Shown here: positions 23,918-33,778 of the stretch, piece after piece
How the letters are laid out: each line of letters begins with the position of its first letter
How positions within the stretch are numbered: position 1 is the stretch's first letter
Program-made: the position numbers and the translations under genes
The notes under the pieces: model-generated
Databases searched by the model: none
The model's input: only the letters and a program-made list of their open reading frames with translations
What the model was told of the DNA's origin: nothing
NCBI GenBank assembly: GCA_963792075.1
Contig: CAWBUW010000008.1
Span: forward strand, 13,323-77,322
Source of the DNA: CAWBUW01 sp963792075
GTDB taxonomy: Bacteria; Chloroflexota; Anaerolineae; Anaerolineales; UBA4823
DNA length: 64,000 bases
Direction of reading: 5' to 3'

Positions 23918-26900
23918 TTACCCAAACAACTCATCAATAAGGTGATCAATCTCACCGGTATCAATCCCACCTCGATCGTCGTCTCGAGTGATCACGAGTG
24001 TAGCTCTAGCGCTTCCCCCTTCACTCCGGGGTAGCACTCCTTCTTTGCGGTACCAGGCCAGTTTATCCTCCCAGCGTTTCCGATAACTCGGATCGCGCAA
24101 CATGCCCAGGTGTTCCCAAAGGATTAACTGACCAGACTCAGCATCTTCAATAGTGAAATCCGGGTAGCGAACCTTGCCATCCGAACCTACAAAAGGCTGC
24201 TCATAAGAATAATCAACCCCCAGTTGGTGCAGCTCATTGGCAATAATCACTTCTGACTTTGATCGAACACTATCGCCTCTGCGTGTTTTATGGATCAGGC
24301 CATCCTCCAGGAACAGGCCTCTCAGTTCAACTGGATGGGCTTCCTGGAATAGATTAGTCAGCCGGCGCGCAGCTTCTGAGTAATAATCATCTGAATACCT
24401 TCGCATTTCATGACGGTCGCCTTGGTGTAAGACGATAACCCGACTTTTCTGTCGAGTAAGCGCAGTGTAAAGGAGTTCACGAGAAAGCAGGCGACATGGG
24501 TTTGGTAATACCATAAAAGTGGTCTCAAACTCTGAACCCTGGGTCTTATGAACCGTGAGAGTGTAAGCCAATTCAAGCCTAGGTGATGCATCTTCACCAA
24601 AATCGCGTTTTCCATAATCATACCGATAACTTGGTTGGGATGAGAATTCAACCTCTAACTTCCAGGGAAGTCCTTTGTAAGTTGCCTTGGCGCTTTTGAA
24701 TTGGCCGACTACAATGCCAATCTCCCCATTCGCTACATAGGATATCGCGCCCTCTCGAGGCCAGACATCGTAACGGCGTTGGTTCTGAACATTGATTACC
24801 TTGTCGCCGTATAAAATTTCCTCTGGTCCCATGGGTTTTGGTATTTTTCGACGGAAAGTGTCAACAGCAAATTTCTTAGTACTGTGACGAAAAGTAGTCT
24901 GGATTAGCCGGTTCAGCGCGTCGACACCATGAGATGCATTTCGCACCGGCGAGAGGATCTGCCAATCCTCGACTTTTCCGCAGGAGCCTGGCTCGCCATT
25001 TTGGCCTGCCCTAAAATACACAAAATCCTTAAAAAGTGTTCCTCCGAGAGAACATTCAAATCCAGCAACATCATCTTTCCCTTTTAGGCCAAGCTCCTCA
25101 ACCATAGCCGATAGAAGTTTTTCTTGCAATTCATCAGGATGATCCCAGCGGATGAACCGCAAATGCTCGGATACCCTATCGTCCTTGATGAGGTTCCAGA
25201 TTTCATCGGCTCCTGGATCAAGAGAACGCCCAGAAAACCAATCTGCTAAAAGAAGATCATTTCGGATTTGGCCTTTTTGCCTACGTCGAACTGTCAGTTC
25301 AGCAGATCCTGGACCAATACGCGGAAAGAGTGAATTTACATTCCTCGGTTGTAACTCTCGTACAACATCTAAAAACGGGCGTCCAGCGCCAATTGGCGGC
25401 AATTGACGCGGATCCCCCACTAAGATCAACCGCTCAACTCCTTTTAGTGCATCCAGCACCGCAGCGAATTGCTCCTCGGTAAGCATGGATGATTCGTCGA
25501 TAATCACAGTTTTGCTAGAGACAATTTTGGGCTGATCAGATAAGTGATAGTTACCCGTTAGCGGGTCATAACGATCGAGCGGAAGAAGGAATTGGGCGAT
25601 GGTTTGTGCGCCTTTTATGCCGGTTTGGATTTCCATCCGCACCCTGGCTTTGCCGGTCGGAGCCAACATTAATATCCCACCTGCCTGCACAGGTTGGGCG
25701 TGGCAAAGAACTTTGAGCAAAGTTGTCTTGCCAGTTCCGGCGGGACCAGTCAGGACAGACACGCGAGACGCAAATAACTCCTCCAAAGCAGCCGTTTTTT
25801 CTATGCGAGCGTCCTCTTCCGCATGGTCCGCCGGGGACACAGGTTCTCCCAGCGCCTCGTCTAGCTGCACTCGCCAGTTGATTGGGCTACTGTGACGTGC
25901 CCCGCGCAAACGTTTTATCACTGAAGGACGAATGATGTTACCGACCGCGTACAAGCGTTCAAGCTGGTAAGCTGGTTGATTTTCCGCCAATTGTATTCGT
26001 TTTACAGTTGAATCGAATGCTGGCTCAACTACTGTCATCAGATCGCCATCCACTGGACAGGAGGGACGAACGTCAAGCCCGCGGATTTCCTGGATGATCT
26101 GGTGGCGAGGCCGTAGCGTATCCCCATCCAGAGCAGCTTGTTCAAGTTGACGGACCACAAACGAACGCACTCTCCGTGCATCTAAAGCATCCTCAATCCG
26201 GGATGGCACTGGTAGAGGGAATTCTTCCCGGATGACAGCTTCTGGGAATAAGCCTCTATCAATCGTCGCTAGGTTGATGGGGTCAGGCGAGTATCGATCT
26301 AACTCATATAAAAGATATGGGTTTGCTAATATCTCGGCATCTGAGACAACAATTCTCGACTTTGTGCGTTGTTTATCCTCGTGAACGTAAAAACGCGTAG
26401 CCTGGTCCGTGCTCAGTTCAAAACGGCTGAGCAATTTCAGAAAAGCGCGCCTTTCATCCGGTAACAACCTCCATTTCTTGCGCAACATAGGCCCAATTTT
26501 TGAGGAGATTTCGGTCGGGTATTTTTCAGGTTGGCTGACGATTTGTTCTACAATAGCCCAAGGATCTAGATCATCAATATCCTTACCAGAACGGGCATCT
26601 GCCAACAGCTTCTCAATTTCATAAGCGAGAAGAGTTCCTTGACCGACCCCAAAGGCTGTAAGCGCTGCGCCGAGGCCTGGGTAAGGTCCACGCATTGCCC
26701 ATAGCTCATTGAGGCGTTGATCGATCCACCCTAAAACACCTTCCCAAGGGCCTGGGATAACCCGTTGGATATTGGTGATCGCCTTGATGCAGGAAAGCAG
26801 CGCCGCAATTGCTCCATCGTTTGTAACGTGTTCGGTTGCATAGCTGAACGCCCAGAACTGTTCGCCAGGCGCGAAGGCAATGTATTGAGTTGGATCTTCA

Positions 26901-27688
26901 TCGGGGTGAGTATCCAGATAATTGAGTACCTCATGATAGGGCAGTAAAAAACCGTCTGTAAATTTGGGGCGGATGGAGTGCTGTATTATTCGTTCCCATA
27001 ACACACTCTTGAGTTCACCCACTGGATCTCCATAACGATACTCGACCGGATCGCCAACATGGGTCACCCATCCTACACCAATAATGACTCGACGGGTGTC
27101 CTCCGCAAGCGGAGTACGCTTGGCATAGAAGAATGCCAATGAATAATTGGGTTGGATAGCACTAAAAAAAGTATCCAACATCACCAACTGGTTATGCTTT
27201 TCCTGTACCCACTCAGTATCAAAACCCATCTTCTCGTGTGCACGCTCTTCGAGTTCCGGGTGAAATCCAAGATCTAATGATTCGACATGGTCAGTGACAT
27301 TCTCTTTCAGCATCCATCGAAACGGCAGACATGCAGCAGAGTAAGGTGGATGCCTGAATGGTGTGGGTCGCAGATGTTGATGAGCACGGCTGGACTTAGC
27401 GTAAGGGTGTTCCAACCAACGCGTCATCTCGAATGGAGCCATAAAACTCCCGTGTTCGCTGGCACAAGCCGGAAGGTCTTTCTGTTCTAGTTCTTCCCAA
27501 GATCGTCCAGCTAACACTTTTTCGAGGTTATCATCGCGTTTCTCCCGCACACGCGGTAGGATCAAACAGGAGATGTTATCAGGTGGTGATTGGCAGATTT
27601 TCCCCATCCAATCTGTGTCATTCCAAGGAACACGTATAGAGAGATGTCGAAGCGGTAAGTGCCTTGCCCCATCAGAGAGTAATGTCAC
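23918..27688 (-). CDS. RecD2-like helicase with C-terminal PD-(D/E)XK nuclease domain
   Basis: 1256 residues from GTG 27688 (GGAG 7 bases upstream). The N-terminal ~600 are unfamiliar, except for PGLGAALTAFGVGQG, which recalls a helix-hairpin-helix. The helicase core has LTGPAGTGKTTLL (Walker A, ~651), VIIDESSMLTEEQ (Walker B, ~731), LVGDPRQLPPIGAGRPF and TLTVHKTQGSEFETT, then LLYTALTRQKSRV, as in superfamily 1B RecD/AAA_30 enzymes. The end (SEVIIANELHQLGVDYSYEQ, RYPDFTIEDA, LILWEHLGML) is a nuclease-like fold with Asp near 1174 and Glu in WEH; the usual Lys of E-x-K is not obvious. It is the last gene of the leftward array, 19 bases after the Lhr-like helicase gene. Confidence 0.8.
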   Translation of the reverse strand: MTLLSDGARHLPLRHLSIRVPWNDTDWMGKICQSPPDNISCLILPRVREKRDDNLEKVLAGRSWEELEQKDLPACASEHGSFMAPFEMTRWLEHPYAKSSRAHQHLRPTPFRHPPYSAACLPFRWMLKENVTDHVESLDLGFHPELEERAHEKMGFDTEWVQEKHNQLVMLDTFFSAIQPNYSLAFFYAKRTPLAEDTRRVIIGVGWVTHVGDPVEYRYGDPVGELKSVLWERIIQHSIRPKFTDGFLLPYHEVLNYLDTHPDEDPTQYIAFAPGEQFWAFSYATEHVTNDGAIAALLSCIKAITNIQRVIPGPWEGVLGWIDQRLNELWAMRGPYPGLGAALTAFGVGQGTLLAYEIEKLLADARSGKDIDDLDPWAIVEQIVSQPEKYPTEISSKIGPMLRKKWRLLPDERRAFLKLLSRFELSTDQATRFYVHEDKQRTKSRIVVSDAEILANPYLLYELDRYSPDPINLATIDRGLFPEAVIREEFPLPVPSRIEDALDARRVRSFVVRQLEQAALDGDTLRPRHQIIQEIRGLDVRPSCPVDGDLMTVVEPAFDSTVKRIQLAENQPAYQLERLYAVGNIIRPSVIKRLRGARHSSPINWRVQLDEALGEPVSPADHAEEDARIEKTAALEELFASRVSVLTGPAGTGKTTLLKVLCHAQPVQAGGILMLAPTGKARVRMEIQTGIKGAQTIAQFLLPLDRYDPLTGNYHLSDQPKIVSSKTVIIDESSMLTEEQFAAVLDALKGVERLILVGDPRQLPPIGAGRPFLDVVRELQPRNVNSLFPRIGPGSAELTVRRRQKGQIRNDLLLADWFSGRSLDPGADEIWNLIKDDRVSEHLRFIRWDHPDELQEKLLSAMVEELGLKGKDDVAGFECSLGGTLFKDFVYFRAGQNGEPGSCGKVEDWQILSPVRNASHGVDALNRLIQTTFRHSTKKFAVDTFRRKIPKPMGPEEILYGDKVINVQNQRRYDVWPREGAISYVANGEIGIVVGQFKSAKATYKGLPWKLEVEFSSQPSYRYDYGKRDFGEDASPRLELAYTLTVHKTQGSEFETTFMVLPNPCRLLSRELLYTALTRQKSRVIVLHQGDRHEMRRYSDDYYSEAARRLTNLFQEAHPVELRGLFLEDGLIHKTRRGDSVRSKSEVIIANELHQLGVDYSYEQPFVGSDGKVRYPDFTIEDAESGQLILWEHLGMLRDPSYRKRWEDKLAWYRKEGVLPRSEGGSARATLVITRDDDRGGIDTGEIDHLIDELFG

Positions 27689-27706
27689 AGTTTGTCTCCG
27701 TTGGTT

Positions 27707-29839
27707 TCATTCAAAAAGCTTTAGATTTATAGGAGTAAGAGGAATTTCGTGTAAATGCGATATCGTATTAACTAATGAAATGTTGATTATCCGACTGAGA
27801 ATCTCATCACGCTTGAGCGGGGTAGGCAGGTTGTCAAAGAAGGGTCCCGTCGTCGCATAGTTAGCCATGTGACGCCAGCTGGTGTTTATAAGGGAAACAA
27901 TGGTTTCAGGATCTTTAGGAATTACATTAAAATCCAATGGCACATCAGATGAGAGAGCAATACCTTCTGCTTTATTAATCGGTTTACAAATAAAACCGTT
28001 TTTCTCAAAGATTAATTCGAGGATTTGATTCCCGAGAGCTCCGACAAATGTATAGTAAATATGCTTACCCTTTGAGTGTTCGAACCATACTGCGTCGCCA
28101 GAATTGGTAAGTTGGTTAGTCTTTGAATAAAGTTCGTCTAATTCACCACTACATCTAGCATCCAAATTATGATTATCAAAACGTGGATGGTGAGTTAATA
28201 AGTCTCGAATTCCTTGTGCAAGTAATAAACTCATATTAAAGATGCCTCTACTACCCCAGACAGGTCGGATTGGATCGCTTACCGGTGGGTTGGTACGGAC
28301 TGCCAGACCTGCGTCCGATATACTTACAATACGCCAGAATCGACCGGCATAGAGCACAACATTTCCCCGTTTTATTTGGTGAGGCCTCAACGGTAAGTTC
28401 GCCAGGAGCCGACCCTCGTGGAAAACTGGTATACCAACTTCAGAACCAGTAATGTTGGTAAAGATTTCATACTTTTCAATAAGGTCTTCTAGATTACGAC
28501 CCACACCATATACATGTCTCGAAGGTTCGCGTCGTAAAAAGTCTTTGTCAACCAGTTTCTCCAGCATTGTAATTATATTCTCGCGATCAAACCAACCAAA
28601 GACCCCAAATAACTCATCCAACTCATCGGGATGGATCAGTAAATTTCTTTTCCCTGCTAGAATCGAAAAAACTTGCTGGACTAATATGCTATATGGATGC
28701 CCGACAACTTCACTCTCTACATGATCTTTTTCAGCGAGATTGAGCAGAGCCAGATTTTGTAGCAATTCAAGTGAATTCTTCGACAGGAGGGTGACCTCTG
28801 TATTGGGTCCTCGCCTGCCACCCCGGCCTATTCGTTGCAAAAAGCTCATCACTGATAGAGATGGTTCAACCAAAATCACTTTTTCTATTGAGCCAATGTC
28901 AATTCCAAGTTCCAGAGTCGATGTGGCAACGCATATTGCCATCTGAGAGGTTTTAAAGCCACGCTCAACAAATCCCCGTTGTTCCTTTGTTAATGTGGAG
29001 TAATGTATATAACTTTGGTAAGGTTCCAAGTCCTTTAAAATTAAATAAACATCATCACAGCTTCTCCTGGAATTTACAAAGCATAAGACTTTATTACTTC
29101 GCCCCTCTTTTACCAAATCTCGAAGCTGAGACATAGTTGACAACCAATGAAATTGACCGACTATTTCCCGCTTTCCCAGCGCGATAATGGTTTGTGCTGG
29201 CTCTCTTTGAGGGCAAAGCCATCGTGACATATCTTCTGGATTTCCGACTGTAGCTGATAAGGCAACTCGCTGAATCCGTCTTTTGGCTCTTTTCTCTAAC
29301 CTTTGAAGCAGGAAAACTAACTGATCACCCCGTGGGTTTCCGTACAACTGGTGAACTTCATCTAGAATGAGGTAGCTTACTTTCTTCAATAATGAATGAT
29401 TTCCTGATAGGAGAACATCCAAAGATTCGGGAGTTGTTAAGAGGACACGAACAGAAGTGGACTTATCTGACAATGAAATATCACCATGCCGAATTCTTAT
29501 TTCAAGTCCCAATTGATGCAGTGGTCCTTCCAACCGTCTAAAAAGATCGTTTAACAACGCCCGAGTAGGGGCAAGATAGAGAGCTACTTGCTCAGGATTA
29601 ATAAGCAAGCGAGCTGAAATTGGGATTAATGCGGCTTCTGTTTTACCACTGGCAGTCGGCGAAATTAATAATGTGTCCGTTCCATTATAAATAATCTCAA
29701 TAGCTTGTTCCTGGATGGGTTTCTTTTGGAGAAAATGTTGTCCTAGGAATGCAGTAATGGCCCTATCTAACCCCGGACGGCTCTTGACCGCTTCAAACCC
29801 AAGTTCTGAGATTAAGTAATCGGATAACTCATCATTCAT
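27707..29839 (-). CDS. Lhr/BrxHI-like DEAD/DEAH helicase
   Basis: 710 residues from ATG 29839, chosen because AGGGG precedes it and the upstream gene's repaired frame ends in an 8-base overlap. Motifs: TLLISPTASGKTEAA (Walker A, ~60), LILDEVHQLYG (DEVH, ~158), VALSATVGNPE, VATSTLELGIDIG, and QRIGRGGRRGP (~333). A winged-helix-like and C-terminal region of about 350 residues follows, as in Lhr-family enzymes. In type 2 BREX an Lhr-like helicase (BrxHI) is encoded with BrxD; the two ATPase genes upstream here are BrxD-like. It probably unwinds or translocates on DNA or RNA-DNA hybrids under their control. Confidence 0.85.
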   Translation of the reverse strand: MNDELSDYLISELGFEAVKSRPGLDRAITAFLGQHFLQKKPIQEQAIEIIYNGTDTLLISPTASGKTEAALIPISARLLINPEQVALYLAPTRALLNDLFRRLEGPLHQLGLEIRIRHGDISLSDKSTSVRVLLTTPESLDVLLSGNHSLLKKVSYLILDEVHQLYGNPRGDQLVFLLQRLEKRAKRRIQRVALSATVGNPEDMSRWLCPQREPAQTIIALGKREIVGQFHWLSTMSQLRDLVKEGRSNKVLCFVNSRRSCDDVYLILKDLEPYQSYIHYSTLTKEQRGFVERGFKTSQMAICVATSTLELGIDIGSIEKVILVEPSLSVMSFLQRIGRGGRRGPNTEVTLLSKNSLELLQNLALLNLAEKDHVESEVVGHPYSILVQQVFSILAGKRNLLIHPDELDELFGVFGWFDRENIITMLEKLVDKDFLRREPSRHVYGVGRNLEDLIEKYEIFTNITGSEVGIPVFHEGRLLANLPLRPHQIKRGNVVLYAGRFWRIVSISDAGLAVRTNPPVSDPIRPVWGSRGIFNMSLLLAQGIRDLLTHHPRFDNHNLDARCSGELDELYSKTNQLTNSGDAVWFEHSKGKHIYYTFVGALGNQILELIFEKNGFICKPINKAEGIALSSDVPLDFNVIPKDPETIVSLINTSWRHMANYATTGPFFDNLPTPLKRDEILSRIINISLVNTISHLHEIPLTPINLKLFE

Positions 29840-31069
29840 GTCGTCCCCTGGTTTCATCCAATATCCCAATTACCTTACGCACATAGTCTCCGATACTTAC
29901 ACCTTCAAGATTTTTAGCAGCTAAATGTGTAGCTTTGATCATTTTGGGTGAAGCTTGCCAGTCGTAGGCACTCGAATATATTTCCACAATTTTGCTACCG
30001 ACTTCTTGTCTTTCTTGTACACTTTAATGGCTCAAGCTCCAATAATGCATCAGAGGTCAACTGTCGAATCCAGAAGGTATCATAACTTCCCATAAAAGAA
30101 GGTGTAGTCGCATAAAGGAAATAACAATGGGGGAAATATTGGCTTTGCTGAATGATCTGCCGCAGATTGGCATAGGCTTGATCCTGGTAAGAGGATCGTG
30201 CAAAAGAATGGATCAATTCGGCCTCATCTAAAAGAATACAAATACCTTTAAAACCAATGAGGCGGATAGTTGCAGCCATCTCGCTTAAAATTTGGATTGC
30301 ATTGGTACTATCTAAACAAAAATTAATTCCCAATTGTTTGACTTCCCTCTTTCCAGTCCTCTCACCACTGAGGTATTTAAGTATTTCTTGCCTCTTTACT
30401 TCATTTGGGCGCAATAAATTGGTTGTGTCCACATACGCAGCCATAATATCCCGAAGCGTTGGAGGTAGCCTGTTCTCGACAATCTCGTATATTTGTTGTT
30501 CATCTAAAAGACGAATATCGCGTAACCACCGATCGAATATATTCGATAGAGCGGGCCTTGAACGTTGGTCAGCCGTTCGGAGCCCCCACATAATTTCGTG
30601 GTAAACAGCCATAAAATCATATAAAGGACAGGCATTTTGCGATAATGTGACCATACTCACGGCAAAATCCCGATCGTAGGCCAATTCCCTGAGCAAATAC
30701 AAAGTGTGAGTTTTACCCTGGCCAATATCGGCATTGAGGAACCGTACAATCGATCTATCTTCCGCGATTGTATCTAGGTCCATCTCTACCTGCTTGAGCA
30801 ACTTTTCACGTCCAACAGAATAAAATCCGGTTCCATTTGGGGATGGTATCCCTCTACGCAGTGCATCGATAATCCCGTTAGCCTCTTTTAACCGATACTA
30901 TTTTTTCACTCTCCGGAGCACCAAAGGGAATCTTGTTTTTTGATATGAGATCCATTAATTCAAGCATCTCTTGAGGGTTAAGTCGCAATTTTGGATAGTC
31001 TCCAAGAGCAAAGTATCCTTTCCGCTTTGCCTCTGCGACGATCATGCGCAGGCTGATCGTGGCGCTCAT
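29832..31069 (-). pseudogene. Second BrxD-like (DUF2791) ATPase, split by two frameshifts
   Basis: Three frames join. 30878-31069 (MSATISLRMIVAEAKRKGYF to SVKRG) overlaps the first ATPase gene by ATGA. The next frame has ANGIIDALRRGIPSPNGTGF, NADIGQGKTHTLYLL (Walker A), ICILLDEAELIHSFA (Walker B) and CYFLYATTPSFM. An extra base in AAA (plus strand 30023-30025) then moves it to VQERQEVGSKIVEIY, ending GRHE at 29832 inside the helicase start. The 63-codon front could instead be a separate coupled protein, since BrxD proteins usually begin close to IIDALRRG, and no standard start codon precedes that block in its own frame. Otherwise it is a paralogue of the 31066-32280 protein. Confidence 0.75.
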
Positions 31070-32280
31070 AATGCCCGTTTTCGTTCCTCTTCCCGGAGTA
31101 CTTTTTCTACAATCAACTCATAATTTGAGACCACATCCAGTTGATCATCTCGCTTTGATTCATCGAGGAGCATAATTGTGCTTCTGACGAGTGTCCGAAC
31201 ACTCTTGTCGGTGCGGTCAATAACATATTTGCTCAACATATGTAAATGTTCACTGGTTACCCGAGGAACTTCTCCCTCGGGAGATACTTCATAAATTTGT
31301 TTTATTCGGCAAGCCAACTCCCCAAATTGTAATTCATTCAGCTGAGGAAGCTCAATTATTATTTTTTCCAGAGCCTGTTGCCGAGTCAGTTGCCCTAAAG
31401 GATCGCTAATACGTCTCCATAAGGCCGGATAAGTTTGTGCCCCTCTATCGTCTTCGCCACTGAGGAAGCTGGGTGTTGATGCAAAAAGGAAATAAAATCC
31501 CCGAAGTTCTTGATTGTCAATAATTTGTCTTAGATTTTCATTCGCCTGGTCTCTATTGTTGATGCGGCTGAGTAATGTGATGGATTCAGCCTCATCCAGC
31601 ATGACGACAAAACCGCTGTAGCCTAGATGTTTTACAAACTGCACAAAAGCAGCCAAAAAGCCTGGAATATTTTTAAAGGTCTTAGATTTAGTTTCTTCTC
31701 CTCGAAACCACTTTTCAACATTTAGACACGCCTCATAAGAAGGGCCATCAGGAGAATTATAAGCACGGGCGTATTCAACAAGCTTCAGTCGAAAATCCGG
31801 AAACAATAGCTGTAAATCTTCATCCTCATTAATATTGCGTAGAATTTTATTATTGTCCCAACCGCGTACTCCCTCAGCCCAGGTCTCTAAAATGCGTTCC
31901 AGCCCACCATGAGTTGCAGAGGGAAGCATAATTTTATCCATGATCAAAGGAATTACTTTCTCTAATTTGTTAAAGGGGGCGGTTTCACGGTCAAGGCTTA
32001 CAATTGAGACAACGAAATTCTGGCCTAATGCCAGTTGAGCTAGAATGTCTAAGAAATGAGTTTTTCCATGGCCATAATCAGCCTGAATAAATTTTATTCC
32101 CTGAGTTTCGTAACTGGCAATTTCTCTCAGCTTGTTATAGAAGTAATCAACCAGCTCTTCTCGGCCTATAGTAAAAAGAGATACGTCTTCTTGAGGAGGA
32201 ACACCTTCACGTAGACGTCCGATGATATTCGAGGCGCGTTTTGGAGTTAGATTCAAAATTTTTTCATTATCGCGGGTCAT
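31066..32280 (-). CDS. BrxD-like (DUF2791) P-loop ATPase
   Basis: 404 residues. Blocks in order: RASNIIGRLREGVPPQEDVS, FTIGREELVDYFYNKL, IKFIQADYGHGKTHFLDIL (Walker A, ~67), VVMLDEAESITLLSRIN (Walker B, ~223), and FYFLFASTPSFLSGEDDRG (sensor region). The C-terminal ~100 residues are helical, DNA-binding-like. This is the pattern of DUF2791 ATPases, the family of BrxD from type 2 BREX. There is no frameshift. It is coupled at its end to a second, related ATPase. Two BrxD-like subunits side by side could form a mixed ring or filament; that is inference. Confidence 0.85.
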   Translation of the reverse strand: MTRDNEKILNLTPKRASNIIGRLREGVPPQEDVSLFTIGREELVDYFYNKLREIASYETQGIKFIQADYGHGKTHFLDILAQLALGQNFVVSIVSLDRETAPFNKLEKVIPLIMDKIMLPSATHGGLERILETWAEGVRGWDNNKILRNINEDEDLQLLFPDFRLKLVEYARAYNSPDGPSYEACLNVEKWFRGEETKSKTFKNIPGFLAAFVQFVKHLGYSGFVVMLDEAESITLLSRINNRDQANENLRQIIDNQELRGFYFLFASTPSFLSGEDDRGAQTYPALWRRISDPLGQLTRQQALEKIIIELPQLNELQFGELACRIKQIYEVSPEGEVPRVTSEHLHMLSKYVIDRTDKSVRTLVRSTIMLLDESKRDDQLDVVSNYELIVEKVLREEERKRAL

Positions 32281-32282
32281 AC

Positions 32283-33114
32283 CTAAACTCCTCTAGGCCT
32301 TAAGAAGCCGAAGAAGCCAATATTGCTGTCAGGCTGTAATACTTTATATGCCCGACGTGGGTCTCGGATTGAGCCAAGTTCGATGTGCGGTAATCCTATG
32401 TCTCTTGATGCCTGCGCCCGCCATAGCAATGAAAGATCCGCACAGAATTCATCCTTGTAGTAAGCAACTAATCGACCGCCTTTCTTCCAACCAGAATCTT
32501 CTTTCTCTTTTTCTCTTTTAAGACTTGATAAACACCTTCCAGGGAAGTCCAACCAGTTGGCCCTGGACTGGATCCTTCTAATTCCTGATAAACTCGAACC
32601 AGTTGATCTCTAAAAAGTTGTGGGTTAAGACCCCTTTTCCATAATCTTGCTCGTTCTGATTCAAGAGCTTCCAAAATTTCGAGGCCATTTTAAGTGTAAT
32701 TAATGACAAAACCCCTATTTTCGTTCGACCTTTCAATCGATCTAATTCAACATCGATGTAAGTGTCAACAACATACTTAGTGCCACTACCCTTAATAGGT
32801 ATGCCTTCAATACGACAGTATTCTTCGAGTTGGTTGCAAGTCTGACGAAGTTGTTCTTCCTGGTGCCGGTTTACATCGACTTGTAATTTTTGTAAAGTGG
32901 GCTTTGCCTGTGGATATGCATTTGCTAATTGAGATATCCCTTTAGTAAGAAGCTGATCCACCAGGTCATTGTTATTTTCCCCGAGTGCCTTTATTATGTT
33001 CTCCAATAGTTTTTTGGCTTTTACACGCTCAGAAACATCAGCCGCAATAGCTTGACTGAGATTCTCTAGTTCAGAAGTAATTGCCAGGGTAAGATGGCTT
33101 TGCTCTTTTTCCAT
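32283..33114 (-). pseudogene. Uncharacterised coiled-coil protein of the array, two frameshifts
   Basis: Starts at ATG 33114 (MEKEQSHLTLAITSELENLS), with a helical front and the strand-rich block GSGTKYVVDTYIDVELDRL. Near 32683 one A is missing, and the next frame gives ILEALESERARLWKRGLNPQ, then FRDQLVRVYQELEG and TSLEGVYQVLK. A second shift near 32500-32530 leads to GGRLVAYYKDEFCADLSLLW and FFGFLRPRGV, ending 3 bases before the BrxD-like gene. The rejoined length is about 278 residues. No family recognised. Its constant place ahead of the ATPases and tight spacing suggest a dedicated partner. Confidence 0.6.
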
Positions 33115-33206
33115 AGATTCACCTAAACCTAACTGATGTTCGAATACAGGGCTCTCGTGAGCGTTGATCTGTTAAATCTCGTCTCGTGATCAGATTGGAC
33201 TTACTT

Positions 33207-33235
33207 AGAATACTACATACACCTTACTTCATCAA
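33207..33235 (-). promoter_or_regulatory. Promoter candidate for the ATPase-helicase half of the array
   Basis: Minus strand TTGATG (33235-33230), 17-base spacer, TATTCT (33212-33207), about 95 bases upstream of ATG 33114. Four of six matches at each box, so moderate. It would separate transcription of the 32.3-33.1 kb gene and everything after it from the Hsp70-like genes. Confidence 0.35.
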
Positions 33236-33250
33236 TGCCATGTTTATTCT

Positions 33251-33613
33251 TCAATATCCAATAATTAGAATTTCACTCAATGGCAATTTAAGGCGATTAC
33301 TGGCATAAAGGGTATCAAAAAAGGTATGTACTTTTTCAAAATCGCTGCTTCCGCTATGTACATTACGAACTGCTATCGCCAGGTAATAAACATCATGTAT
33401 CATACAGGCCTGAAACAAGTCTCTCAAGAATTGACGGTTCGTCACCCCACGGCCCGCTTCCACTTCAATAACAAATCCCTCACTAGGGAAACAGGCATCA
33501 GCCTCGAAGGACTTGGCGGCTGTACCACGTTTACCAAATGAAATCGGTACTCTGATCTTTTGATCCTGTCGCTTTCCTGTTTCCAACTGACCTGCCCCCA
33601 TTTGTTGGCCCAC
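33251..33613 (-). pseudogene. Restriction-endonuclease-like fragment
   Basis: About 120 residues: KIRVPISFGKRGTAAKSFEA, then FVIEVEAGRGVTNRQFLRDL and FQACMIHDVYYLAIAVRN, FEKVHTFFDTLYASNRLKLP. The E-V-E within a strand, followed by a helix, resembles the core of PD-(D/E)XK endonucleases. The open frame continues upstream to about 33690 without an ATG, so the front is missing or shifted. It lies next to a decayed DUF1156 methyltransferase, so the two may be remnants of one restriction system. Identity of the endonuclease family is uncertain. Confidence 0.45.
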
Positions 33614-33778
33614 TTTTATGCGGTAGTTTACAACTCGATCCCCACCAGCAACTGAGACAGCGGGGGCATGAGAACCGCCTCGGATGCTGGTGGATGATAG
33701 CCTAACGCACTTTATGGTCGAATATGATTATACTCCTTCCGCCACTGGCCATAATAGCGCACATCGTCATTCAAACCT

